Below, piece after piece: positions 21,423 to 32,800 of a stretch of 64,000 nt of DNA. Source of the DNA: Nansenia antarctica. Taxonomy: Eukaryota; Chordata; Actinopteri; Argentiniformes; Microstomatidae. The notes under the pieces were generated by a model. That model worked only from the letters and a program-made list of their open reading frames with translations, had not been told where the DNA came from and did no database searches. How positions within the stretch are numbered: the first letter of the stretch is position 1; every line of letters begins with the position of its first letter. Location of the stretch: contig OZ022341.1 in the NCBI GenBank assembly GCA_963989245.1, forward strand, positions 75,642,832 through 75,706,831. The letters are read 5' to 3'. A program made the position numbers and the translations under genes.

Positions 21423-22760
21423 AGCTTGTTTGCTGTTCATTGAGAAGGTTGACACTGAAGAACAAGGAGCTCAGTAAGGTGTACTAGACTTGTGAGTACT
21501 GAGGATTATTGGTTTTACTAACTTGGGAATTAGTTGTATCTGCTTTCACTGAAGGTGGAGTCCTCTACTTCTGTAATAGTGAACTGTCCTTCATCTACAC
21601 TCTTGAAACAAACGGTTCCAAAATGGGCCACATGAAGAATCTTCTGTGGAAAGGGTTCGACAAGTATCCACATGTAGCAGTCTCTAAACTACTGTGGCTA
21701 TCCATGACTCTTGGATGTAATATCAAACTGACATCCATCTTATAGTTTTAGCAAATGTGAGGTTGAAGAGCATTGTGTTTGCAGTGCATGGGAGGCAGCA
21801 CTGTTGAACTTGTGATCTCATTTTTACAGAGGAGATACAGGCGGTTCAGTGATGCCACAACAAGCCATGCAGTGGGGTCTGTTTCTCTTCACTTTAGTGG
21901 GTAAGTGTGTCGAGTAACTGTGCATGTGTGGCTAATGCTAGACAGATGCATGCATGGGTTATTTAGCATATTGCCCTCTAATGTAGAATTGTATTTCTGT
22001 TATTTGGTGTGTTATGTTTTGTGTGGACCCCATAGAGTTGATGATGCTTCGCATCAGCTAATGGATCCTAATCAAGTCACCTCATGTCTCCCATCTATCG
22101 CCCCTCCACCACCACTTCAACACTTTTGCCTCTTATATTTTGATATTATATTCTGTCTCGTATGCACCCTAAATGGAGCCCCCCCAGCGACAGTATCTCA
22201 CACGATTGTACTTGTATAACCTGAGTGACAAACATCTTGTAATACATTGTAATTATATGGATATTTCCACAGGAGTTGTGCTACCAACCCCTCCCCCAAT
22301 AGGTAAGAATACAACATTAGTGATATTGTACAGTCATATTGTACAGTCATATGTTCTTTAGATGTTATATACAGTCTGTCATTTGACTGTTGTAGTATGA
22401 CTATTGTAACCTTTTGAGATGTAACTGTTTGAGTTGTCAACTGACTCGTGTGAATATCAAGCTAGAGCCCCTCTAGGCCTTAATGTGGACTCTCAGGGAT
22501 CACAATTCATGGCTTCTCTTCTGTGTTTCACTCCAGAAAACGTGGCATTGAAAGGAGAGGCTGTTCAGTCTTCACTGGCTTGTAAAGGTACTGCTTTCAA
22601 GGCCATTGATGGGGACACAAACCCAACCTATCGTAAAGGATCCTGCACCCACACTAAGAAGGAGACCAACCCCTGGTGGAGAGTGGACTTGCTGGGTGTG
22701 TTCAACATCACTTCTGTGACCATCACCAATAGAGCAGGCCGCTGTGCTCAAAGGCTTAAA

Positions 22761-24120
22761 GACATAGAAAAACAAGCAATATCAATATCAATAGGAACAC
22801 TACCCTTTCTGAGTCTAAAGGAATTCAAAAACATAGTGGAAATAACAGATGCATAGAAAATACCCTCAAAAATTGGAAAACTATTCGTAAAATGTATAAA
22901 TGTGATGACAAATGTATTTATTTGAGAGAGATAGCCAGTGACCCAGACTTTTTACCTAATAAAACAGACAAAATATTAGAAGAATGGGCTAGGAAGGGAC
23001 TACAGGTGTACTCACAGATGTTTACAAATGACATGATAGACTCATTTGAAACCTTAGTTAATCAATTTAATATAAGTAATAGCCATTTTTTTAAGTACTT
23101 ACAAATTAGAAGCTACCTTATAACACAGCAGAGGAGACAGGAACAAAGATCACATATACTAATGGAATATCTGATCAAAAATAGAAACAGTGAAAAGACA
23201 AAAATCTCAAAAATTTACAAAATCATGCAAGAAATCAAGATACAAGAAGATAACACTAAAGAAAAATGGGAAAACGAATTAGCAATAACAATTACGGATG
23301 ACGAGTGGAAAGAAGCATGCAAAAGAATATTTAAGACAACACAATCAAAATTCTGGAAAGAATTTGCTTGGAAAATAAATATGAAGATCTTCCTAACACC
23401 GAAAATGTTGTCAAAATATAGGCCAACAGGCAATGCAGAATGCTGGAGGAAATGTACGGAACGAGAAGCCAATCACACACACATTTTCTATACATGCCCT
23501 AAATTGAAAAGGTTTTGGCAGGCAGTTCAAGTAAAAATAAAAAATACATTTACCTTACAAAATCCTATACATCCAGTCAATATTATACTCGGTTTTATTC
23601 CATTAGATATATACAGAGAGGGAGATAAATATTTGTACACCATACTACGTATCGCGGCTTTAAAGCAAATAACACGTAAATGGTTGGACTTAAACCCACC
23701 ATCCGTTAATAATTGGAAAAAAACTGTTGAAGACATAAAAGAAATGGAAAGAATTACTTGCAAAGTGGGAGGCCGTGAAGAGCAATTCACTATGAACTGG
23801 AGTAAATGGACCGAATGAATGAGTAGGAAGGAAACCCCCCCCCCCCAACCCTCCCCGATCCCACCCCCCTCCCTTTGTCTCTTACTTTTCTATTTCTATC
23901 CCTATAATTTCTCTCTTTTTTTTTTTTTTTCTTTCTTTTTTTTCTTTTATATTTTCTCTCTAGTCTCTATTCTTTATTTTCTTTATTTCTTGTTCTCTCT
24001 ATAAAAAATAAAATAAAAAATGATGCAGGATGAACTTAAACAAGTGAAGAACTTGTAAAGTGTGTGAAATGAACTTATTAATGTAATGTAAAGTCCTGCA
24101 ATAAAGTATAAAAAAAAAAA
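22761..24120 (+). mobile_element. 5'-truncated L1/Tx1-type LINE in lectin exon 3
   Basis: It interrupts exon 3 codons and is flanked by AAGGCTTAAA on both sides (22751-22760 and 24121-24130). It ends in a poly(A) run of about 14 bases after a T-rich, C-rich 3' UTR. The two flanks rejoin to the exon 3 sequence of copy B. Target-primed insertion is clear. Confidence 0.95.
22892..23818 (+). CDS. L1/Tx1 ORF2 C-terminal fragment
   Basis: 308 residues, the last third of an L1-type ORF2 polyprotein. It is lysine-rich and carries a CWRKCTEREANHTHIFYTCP zinc-knuckle-like motif near residues 183-202, then KRFWQAVQVKIKN. Endonuclease and polymerase domains are missing through 5' truncation. It is uninterrupted to its stop, so the insertion is fairly recent. 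No function is expected. Confidence 0.8.
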   Translation: MYKCDDKCIYLREIASDPDFLPNKTDKILEEWARKGLQVYSQMFTNDMIDSFETLVNQFNISNSHFFKYLQIRSYLITQQRRQEQRSHILMEYLIKNRNSEKTKISKIYKIMQEIKIQEDNTKEKWENELAITITDDEWKEACKRIFKTTQSKFWKEFAWKINMKIFLTPKMLSKYRPTGNAECWRKCTEREANHTHIFYTCPKLKRFWQAVQVKIKNTFTLQNPIHPVNIILGFIPLDIYREGDKYLYTILRIAALKQITRKWLDLNPPSVNNWKKTVEDIKEMERITCKVGGREEQFTMNWSKWTE

Positions 24121-25169
24121 AAGGCTTAAAGGTGCTGAGATTCGTATCGGTAACTCACTGGTGAACAACGGCAACAACAATCCCAGGTGACTCATGCAAC
24201 ATTTCCCCCTGCCAAGTGCAGAACACTTCACACTTTCATTTAATTCAACTATTTGAAGACCTCTTTTCCTATCCATGCCAGTGCATTTTTTTATGGAGTT
24301 ACTTTGTTGAACTGACATTCCTCTGTCTCAGGTGCGGTAGCATCACCGCCATCTTAACAGAAGGCACCTTCACCTTCCAGTGTAACATGGAGGGTCGCTA
24401 TTTCAATGTGGTCATCCCTGGCAGGACAGAATTCCTTACTCTGTGTGAAGTGGAGGTGTTTGGCACTCCAGGTAACATAACAGATGCCAAACTGTGTTTC
24501 GTTGTCTTTGTACTCAGTCAAAATTGAATCAGAAAGTTAACTGTGTTAAGCCATATACTTACAAAAGAAAGCAGCAATTATTTCTAAGGTCCTCATACAA
24601 AGCACCTTTTAAAACCAAATATTTTTGGAACAATGGGAATATGAAGCTAGAGCCCCTCTAGGCCTTAATGTGGACTCTCAGGGATCACAATTCATGGCTT
24701 CTCTTCTGTGTTCCACTCCAGAAAACGTGGCGTTGAAAGGAGAGGCTGTTCAGTCTTCACTGGATTTTAATGGTCCTGCTCTCCTCGCCATTGATGGGGA
24801 CACAAACCCAGACTATCGCAGAAAATCCTGCACCCACACTGAGACCACCACCGACCCCTGGTGGAGAGTGGACCTGTTCGGTGTGTACAGAGTCTCTTAT
24901 GTGTCCATCACCAATAGAGCAGACTGCTGTGCTGGGAGGCTTGAAGGTGCTGTGGTTCGTATCGGCAGCTCACTGCTGAACAACGGCAACGACAATCCCA
25001 GGTGACTCATGCAACATTTCCCCCTGCCCAGAGCTGAACACTTCACACTTTCATTTAGGGTTAGGGTTGGGGTTAAATTCAACTGTTTGAAGACATCTCT
25101 TGTTATCTTATCCATGCCAGTGCATTTTTGATGGATTTGTTACATTGTTGAACAGACATTGATAACAAT

Positions 25170-25462
25170 ACATTTTATTTATGGGCGCCTTTCGAGGCTC
25201 TCAAGGACACCTTACAAAACATTAAAATCAACAAAGCCAAGCAGGACAGAAGCTACTGTGTCTCATTGGCAACTTTGTATCTGACAAAATTAAAATTACA
25301 TGTGGGGTTCCCCAAGGGTCAATCCTTGGCCCCCTTCTATTCAATCTCTAGATGCTGCCATTGGGACGCATCATAAAAAAGATAATAAATTGCCTACCAC
25401 AACTATGCGGATGACACTCAAATCCACATAGCCCTCTCACTGAACGACTATAGTCCCATTGA
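25170..25462 (+). mobile_element. L2-type LINE fragment in copy E intron 5
   Basis: Plus-strand reverse-transcriptase relic, the counterpart of 6555-6875 in copy B and in the same intron position. Confidence 0.75.
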
Positions 25463-25640
25463 CAATTGATCTCTTTTCTCTGTCTCTCTCTCAGTTGCGG
25501 TAACATCACCATCTCAGCAGAAAACAGCTACTCCTTCCAGTGTGACAACATGAGTGGTCGCTATGTCAATGTGGTCCTCCCTGGCAAGAAAAAACAACTT
25601 ACTCTGTGTGAAGTGGAAGTGTTTGGCACTCTTAGACCAG

Positions 25641-26640
25641 GTAACATGAACTAGTTAAGGCATATACAGGGTAACATGAACTAGTTAAGTCATATACAGG
25701 TAACATGAACTAGTGGTTAAGCCATATACAGGGTAACATGAACTAGTTAAGCCATATACAGGTAACATGAACTAGTTAAGGCATATACAGGTAACATGAA
25801 CTAGTTAAGGCATATACAGGGTAACATGAACTAGTTAAGGCATATACAGGTAACATGAACTAGTTAAGCCACATACAGGGTAACATGAACTAGTTAAGCC
25901 ATATACAGGTAACATGAACTAGTTAAGCCATATACAGGTAACATGAACTAGTTAAGCCATATACAGGGTAACATGAACTAGTTAAGTCATATACAGGGTA
26001 ACATGAACTAGTTAAGGCATATACAGGGTAACATGAACTAGTTAAGGCATATACAGGTAACATGAACTAGTTAAGTCATATACAGGGTAACATGAACTAG
26101 TTAAGTCATATACAGGTAACATGAACTAGTTAAGCCATATACAGGTAACATGAACTAGTTAAGGCATATACAGGGTAACATGAACTAGTTAAGTCATATA
26201 CAGGTAACATGAACTAGTTAAGTCATATACAGGTAACATGAACTAGTTAAGTCATATACAGGGTAACATGAACTAGTTAAGGCATATACAGGTAACATGA
26301 ACTAGTTAAGGCATATACAGGTAACATGAACTAGTTGTTAAGCCATATACAGGTAACATGAACTAGTTAAGGCATATACAGGGTACATGAACTAGTTAAG
26401 GCATATACAGGGTAACATGAACTAGTTAAGTCATATACAGGTAACATGAACTAGTTAAGGCATATACAGGTAACATGAACTAGTTAAGTCATATACAGGT
26501 AACATGAACTAGTTAAGGCATATACAGGTAACATGAACTAGTTAAGGCATATACAGGGTAACATGAACTAGTTAAGGCATATACAGGGTAACATGAACTA
26601 GTTAAGGCATATACAGGTAACATGAACTAGTTGTTAAGTC
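25641..26640 (+). repeat. Expanded 29-33 bp minisatellite in intron 6
   Basis: About 33 units of the type GTAACATGAACTAGTTAAG plus a (G/T/C)CATATACAG end. It starts at the first intronic base after exon 6. Variation is mainly one extra G, a GTT insert, and G/T/C before CAT. Each unit repeats the donor-like CAG-GTAACA junction. Confidence 0.95.
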
Positions 26641-27249
26641 ATATAGAGCGCCCTCCATAAGTTTATGGAAAGGGGAAACATTTAGTTGTCTTTTAGTGCC
26701 ATACTCCAACAGTTTGGGTTAAAGTATAGATTCTCAGCTTTAATTAAATGTTTTCATTTTCACCATTTAGCAATAACAACCCTAACAAACATGAACTAGT
26801 TGTGAAGTCATATTCTTGAATATAACAACCTAAAGTAGCCCTAAATATCTCTTGTAATATAGGACCCTTGTTTTGTTATTTATTCCAGATCATTAGAAAA
26901 GGGAGAAAGATGAGCTGACTAAGACCAGGAGGAAGAGATGACTTCTGACGACTACTTGCAATTGATTATTTGTTGGATGGATTTTTCTAAAATATGCTTT
27001 ATTTGCCTAATAAATAATTGCATAATGAGTTCAGTTCCACTGTGTTACCTTGTCAAACCCAAATATATAAGGTTATCACGTCATTGTTTGCATGCAATGT
27101 CTTCATTATGTTTAAACTATTGTTTACAACATCTGTCAAGACAATGACATTCTGTACATGTTAACAGGCATTGATGGCAATGCATCTGTAAAAGGTCCAA
27201 AGTAGTAATGATAGTTAAGTGTAATTCCAGCTCATCTTATTCTACTGAA

Positions 27250-27466
27250 CTGTATCTAAATCTGCACATTGATCTACTAGATCTTAGCGCTGCCTTTGAC
27301 ACTGTAGTAGACCGTGACATTCTAATAGACTAAACCTGGGTAGGACTTTGGGGCACTGCCCTAAACTGGTTGAGATCCTACCTACAGGACAGAAGCTACT
27401 GTCTTGTTGGCAACTTTGTATCTGACCAAATTAAAATGACATGTGGTGTTCCCCAAGGGTCAATTA
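27250..27466 (+). mobile_element. L2-type LINE fragment, end of inverted homology
   Basis: Palm piece (HIDLLDLSAAFDTV-like) through a GVPQGSI-like turn, matching 5560-5760 inverted. It stops abruptly at about 27466, where unique CpG-rich sequence begins. This marks the right edge of the duplicated lectin block. Confidence 0.75.
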
Positions 27467-27930
27467 TGGCGTCAGGTTTCTATCAAAAGTCTCGCGAGCG
27501 TATATAAGTTCCACACGCGCATATATTAACTTCCACACGCGCAGATATAAGTTCCACACGCGCAGATATTAACTTCGAAAGTTTCACACGGTCATAAATC
27601 CACCTGCGGGCGCGCAGTTGTGTTTAACACGCCCATAAATTGATTTTGCATGCGCGCAGTTAAGTTTTGCGCGCGCGAGTTTCTCTCTGCCTCCCGCGGT
27701 CAACTTTTGTACGCGAGGGGTTCATTTCTGCTCGAGGAGATAAAATGACTTTTGACAATTTGGGGCGGATACCTAGATACCAAGATACTATTTTATGATT
27801 GGTCACTGTCAACGCGAACCACACCCACACGGACGTCATCGTGGCTTGATTGACAGCTGTACATTTTATGATTGGTCATTGTCAACGCAGCTGTACTGAA
27901 GAGAACAGAACAGAAGAGCAGCTATCTGGG
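27467..27930 (+). promoter_or_regulatory. CpG-rich promoter-like zone with untranslated exon
   Basis: Many CG-rich words and short tandem copies of TTCCACACGCGCAGATAT (27505-27575). Two ATTTTATGATTGGTCA copies (inverted CCAAT boxes) lie near 27790 and 27870, and there is a GACGTCAT CRE-like site. A likely donor, CTATCTGG-GTAAGTAAC, is at about 27926. It plausibly drives the gene with its first coding exon at 29569. Confidence 0.5.
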
Positions 27931-29180
27931 TAAGTAACAAAAGGTCTCTGCGCAATTCAGAACTCTATAAAACAATTACCAGCAAAGTATTTGCAAAAGA
28001 TGTACGTTTTCTTAAGTAACATACCATATTTTCCTAAATGTTAAGAAATACGTTGCTAGCCTAATGGCGTCATACTAGCCAACTGTCAAGTTAGCCATGC
28101 TGTAGCAAGCAAGGAGCTAGGATGCCGTGAGGTGTCATCGGGCACCAGTGAGTACAAAACAAATTCTACCTTTGCACTCGATCAAATGTCAGGACCCTCC
28201 TTTCATTACTTTTCCTAGATATGTGCGTTCTACCACCCAGCATCTTTACATTTTCAAAATCGAGTTAGTATAAAGCGATTTTGCAGTATTTCTGTGTGTG
28301 TCTGTGTATTTGCCTTGGAATTCGGCTGCCATCTTTTTCTCCAAGGCTGCAATTCTCTTTTATATCAGCAGAGGTCGCAAGGGGGCACACACTGTGCTCA
28401 ATCTTCAGGCTTCAGTGCTGAATTAGATACAGTATAAGACTGATAAGTATGTTACATAATGTGTTTATATATAGGCTATATATAGCAATAGGGATACATA
28501 AGATATGTATATGTACAGACAGTTATGAAAATGATAAACTGTACAGTTGTCTCCCAATCCCTTCAGATTTGTTGGAGCTGAGTTATTTTTTTCACAGCGG
28601 GTTTACCCAAGTTCCATGCAATAGTGATAATATATTATGATATGTGTAGCCTATGTACAGTTATGAATGATACACTGCACAGTATGTGCCTATCAAGTTG
28701 TGTGGTGCATGCATAGCTATAGCAGCAAAGTGATTGCAGTAGCCTACGTTTGATTATGCCTGTACTCATCAACGAATATTATATAACAAACGGATATTTA
28801 TAATATTGTATATAATGTCTTTTTTGTATATCACTGTAGACCACGGTGCTAGACCACTGGACCACCTCAGGCCACCAGTAATAACCATAATTGTGGATTA
28901 CTATTTACAATTAGTAGTTTCCTAATCTCGCTACAGTTTGAGCGAGACTGTAACTGTCATTGTTTCAGCCCATTCTTGCCTATAGACAACTGTACAATCA
29001 TTCATATTGAGTTTATTCACCCAATAAAGTAAAGATGAATAATACTGCCCTTCACCTTATTATCAGATGTTCAGTTATGATTAGGCCTGTGTCGGCAATG
29101 ATAATACACAACAGGCAAGACGGTTGTACCATATAATATACGCAGATGCATGCGACTGCAATGTACCATATATATCTGCC
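27931..29180. other. Probable first intron, no recognised element
   Basis: AT-rich unique sequence between the candidate promoter/exon 1 and the LINE tail. No coding exon was recognised. Confidence 0.4.
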
Positions 29181-29183
29181 ATA

Positions 29184-29565
29184 TCATACCGTTTTATATT
29201 GAAAAATATGATGGTAAATAAATACATGTGGGACCGATGTATGATAATGACAACCCTCGGGTACATAAGGTTCAGAGATAGGAAATGTTAGGATATCTAT
29301 AGCATAGCATAGAGTACAGCACAGTGTTTTATTTGTATAGTATACATAGTATAGTGGATAGTGTATATAGCCTTTATTTATGTAAACCAGCTCTTTTCCC
29401 TTCTTGTTTTTAGTAAAAAAAAATCCTAGCACCAGGGGAGCCCCCCCCTCCCAAATTTCGTTGTATGGTACCTGTACTATATCAATGACAATAAAGACCA
29501 TTCATTCATTCATTCATTCATTCATTCATTCATTCATTCATTCATTCATTCATTCATTCATTCAA
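29184..29565 (+). mobile_element. LINE 3' tail ending in CATT repeats
   Basis: Same 3' UTR as the reverse complement of 1-240 (ACCAGGGGAGCCCCCC, TACCTGTACTATATC, AATAAAGACC), followed by about 17 CATT units to 29565. It lies directly against the splice acceptor of the next exon. Confidence 0.9.
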
Positions 29566-29568
29566 CAG

Positions 29569-29838
29569 AGATGGAGTCCGACACTGCCAGAACTGTGAAG
29601 AGGTTCTCCAAATCGGAGGTGAGAAGTAGTTAGTTCTGGTGTGGGTGTGGGCGTGGGCGTGTGCGTGTGTGTGTGCACACTGACTGTCCTGTCTCCCTTT
29701 CAGATCCAGACTATGATCGACAAGGCGGTATATGACGCAGTCAAGCAGACAGAGGCCAAAATGGATTCTCTTCAAGAGAGGGGACAGCAGCTGGAGCGTG
29801 AAAACGCCAAATTCGACCTCAACACCCGCCATCTGGAG

Positions 29839-29883
<45 letters not shown>

Positions 29884-32800
29884 TGTGTGAGTTAGGGGTG
29901 GGCATCAATGATCGACGATCGATAATTGATCGATAAGGATCTTGGTCGATCACAAAATATTTTTCTCAATAATCATTAATAATAATAATAATAAAAAATA
30001 ATAATAATAATAATAATGGAAATGAGTTTGTCCACGTTATGTGTGAGAAATGAACTTTGCATTTGCCTTCGCATTGAATTTCGCAACGCAGTACGGCATG
30101 ATGCAACAAGTTCCCGTACGTTAGTGTAACCTCCAGTAATTCCAGGTTCCCCTCAACAAAGAGGCACTGTCTTATAAAAAAGTTCAAGTTTATTACACAG
30201 TTGTAAAAAAAGGTTAGCAGAGCAAGCTCGGAAAATGGCGAAGCGAGCGAAACGAAGCTTGGTGTGGGAGCATTTTGATCTGAAAGGCGACCTCGTTCAT
30301 TGCAAACACTGCAGTGACCTATAAATACAACACGACAACGACCCCGATGAAATACCACCTGCAAACCGTACACCCGACCCTGATTGCTCCTTCGCTACCT
30401 TCTCAGCCCTCCATCATGTCTCATCTTATACGCGGGAGGTGTGATGCACAACGAGAAGAGAAAATAACGATGGCCATCTGTAAATTAATTGAAACAGATA
30501 TTCTGCCGCTCAGTTTTGTCGAGGGTAGAGGATTTCGTGCACTGATGCAAATAGTCGAGCCAGCATATCCTGTTCCATCGCGACGTTCCATGCTTGTTAT
30601 TTCTGCCCTAGTTTCAACAAAGAAATGTTGATCGTTTGCCCAGCCCTAGTGTGAGTGTGTGAGTGAGACCCCCCCCTCCTTCACTCTTTCCCAGTGTATC
30701 AACTCCAACTTTTTCCATGTATTTGTTTCTCTGAGAGAATGTTTTTTTATTTGAGTGACATGTCTCTCTCTCCCTCAGGCACATATTAAGAAGATGAAGC
30801 GTAGAGCGGATGCAGCCATGAACTATGTGAGGAGTATGCCCTGCTCAGACCACACAGAGTCCGGTATGACACACACACCGGTGAGTACTTCAAACATCTG
30901 ACACAATAAAAAATATAGGGTGATGATATACCAATATCTTATTTGTAAAAATAAATAAACAACAACAATTATTAATATAATTTGCATATTGTTTGTGGTT
31001 TCTTGATTCCTATTTATCATATTTAAAAGCTAAATAACGTTTCACTTTGGCGGTCTTATTTCGAAGAAGTCCTCATTTACAAAGATACATTTACTTGAAA
31101 AAACGGGCGACACCGTGTTCATCGCGTCTTGTTTTGATTCAAGCGCATAGTTACTGTTGTTCATGTGTACGTAGCATGTTGGAATTATATTTTGTTTCTG
31201 GAGTGATCAGACGTCCTACAGCCCCGGTATCGCTGAACATCTCTAAATGTGAGTCAAATGTTTCCTGGTGACCCTGATTAGACACGATTGCATACAGCCG
31301 GGCGTGGGACATGACCAGGGGCCAGTGGATGTTGACCAGGGGCCGTAGTATTACAGCTTCCTAACTTCACACAATATTAAATAAAGTCACCTTACTTTAG
31401 GATAACCGTTAGGCTGTCCTAACTGTCAGACATCACACCCAGGTGGTGGAGTAAGGCCATGTTCACACGCAGCCTTCACCGCCTTTTTCTCAGAATGCAT
31501 TTCGCACCGGCTAGCAGCGGGCAATTTAAATCCTCCATTTTAAACCTCCATTGGCTAAAATCTGTACTTTTGTGTTAACATGTCATTTTATGAAGTTTTA
31601 ATATGTTTTCAGGCGAGAAAGTAACCATATATATTCCCAAAATGTGTCCAGTTTATAAAAATAACCCGTTTATATATCCGATCTGACGTTTCTTTCCGTT
31701 TTCTGTTCGCTAGCTATGTTACGGCCGCGTTCGTAAATTCGCCCTGGAAATCTGATCAGCACTCATGGAATGCCTCTTGTCCAATCAAATTGTATAGTAT
31801 ATAGTATAGTATAGTATAGTGGATAGTGCTGTCCCAAACGACTATTTTTCTAACGATTAATCTAGCGATTATTTTATCGATTATTCGGTTAGTCTAACGA
31901 CTAATTTATCGATAAGTCTAACGATAATTTTTGTACTGTAAAAAAAAAAAAAAAAAAAAAACGTATTTGGCTCCACCTCACTGCTATGTTTAGCCAACTT
32001 GAATGCCAACATGGCCATTTAGAAGTCTGTCCATCACCACAACACATAGCTAGCTAACGTTACTCTCGCTGCTATGTTATGATTAGCTAAATTGATGCTA
32101 ACATAGCATGCGAGCTACGAGCTAGATAACGTACAGTAGGTGCTCGCACCACAATGACAATAGGCTACCGTAGCTAGCCAGCTACATAGCTAACGTTACT
32201 AACACCAGAAGACAAGACATACGAACTGTGGTGAGCTACATTGCTTGTGTAACATTAGCTAGTAGCTATCCATTTTTCACTCATACACTTAATTGTCTCG
32301 CCTGGTAAAATAAAGGTTAAAAAAAAAAAAAAAACGACATTGGTTTATTTACGACTAACCGACGCATATTACGCTAACCGACGTATTGACGTAGTCGATG
32401 ACGTCGACGACGTCGAATAATCGTAACAGCCCTAATAGTGGATAGTGTACATAGCCTTTATTTATGTAAACCAGCTCTTTTCCCTTCTTGTTTTTAGTTT
32501 TTTTTTCCTAGCACCAGGGGAGCCCCCCCCTCCCAAATTTCGTTTTTTGGTACCTGTACTATATCAATGACAATAAAGACCATTCATTCATTCAGATTTA
32601 TTTATTTATTTATATTTTTGATGGTAAGTGAAGTCCAGTGTTCTTACTTTGTTCATCCTGGTAGTGATATTTAACTATTGTATTTTTTAATATTGCTATT
32701 CTTGCACTTTGCCTTTGCTAATATTGCTCTAAGACCTAGGTGATGCTTTTAGTCACTTTTTTTTTATAAAGGAGATGCACTTGTGTGTTCTGGCAAATAG

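Larger units (their letters stand above)
21423..27030 (+). pseudogene. Two-domain F-type lectin, copy E, disrupted
   Basis: Plus-strand homologue of copy B. Coding exons: 21852-21900, 22273-22302, 22537-24186 (split by a LINE at 22761-24120), 24332-24471, 24722-25001, 25495-25640 and the last from about 26889 (DH, then TAG). Exon lengths match copy B exactly apart from the insert. Domain 2 keeps RADCC...R. The E copy differs from B by a few residues, such as YFNVV for YVNVV in domain 1 and VVRIG for EIRIG in domain 2. Its own TATA promoter is gone, since homology starts only in the 5' UTR. Intron 6 is swollen by a minisatellite. The poly(A) signal is near 27010. Almost certainly non-functional as a full lectin. 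Confidence 0.85.

Noticed and set aside
25641..26640. Satellite or centromeric repeat
   Set aside because: It is confined to intron 6 and begins exactly at the exon border, so it is a local minisatellite.
29569..30880. N-terminal exons of dnmt1 upstream of the 47-kb exons
   Set aside because: The sequence does not look like the dnmt1 N-terminus, has its own downstream stop and poly(A) signal, and the dnmt1 piece is bounded by hAT-B on both sides.
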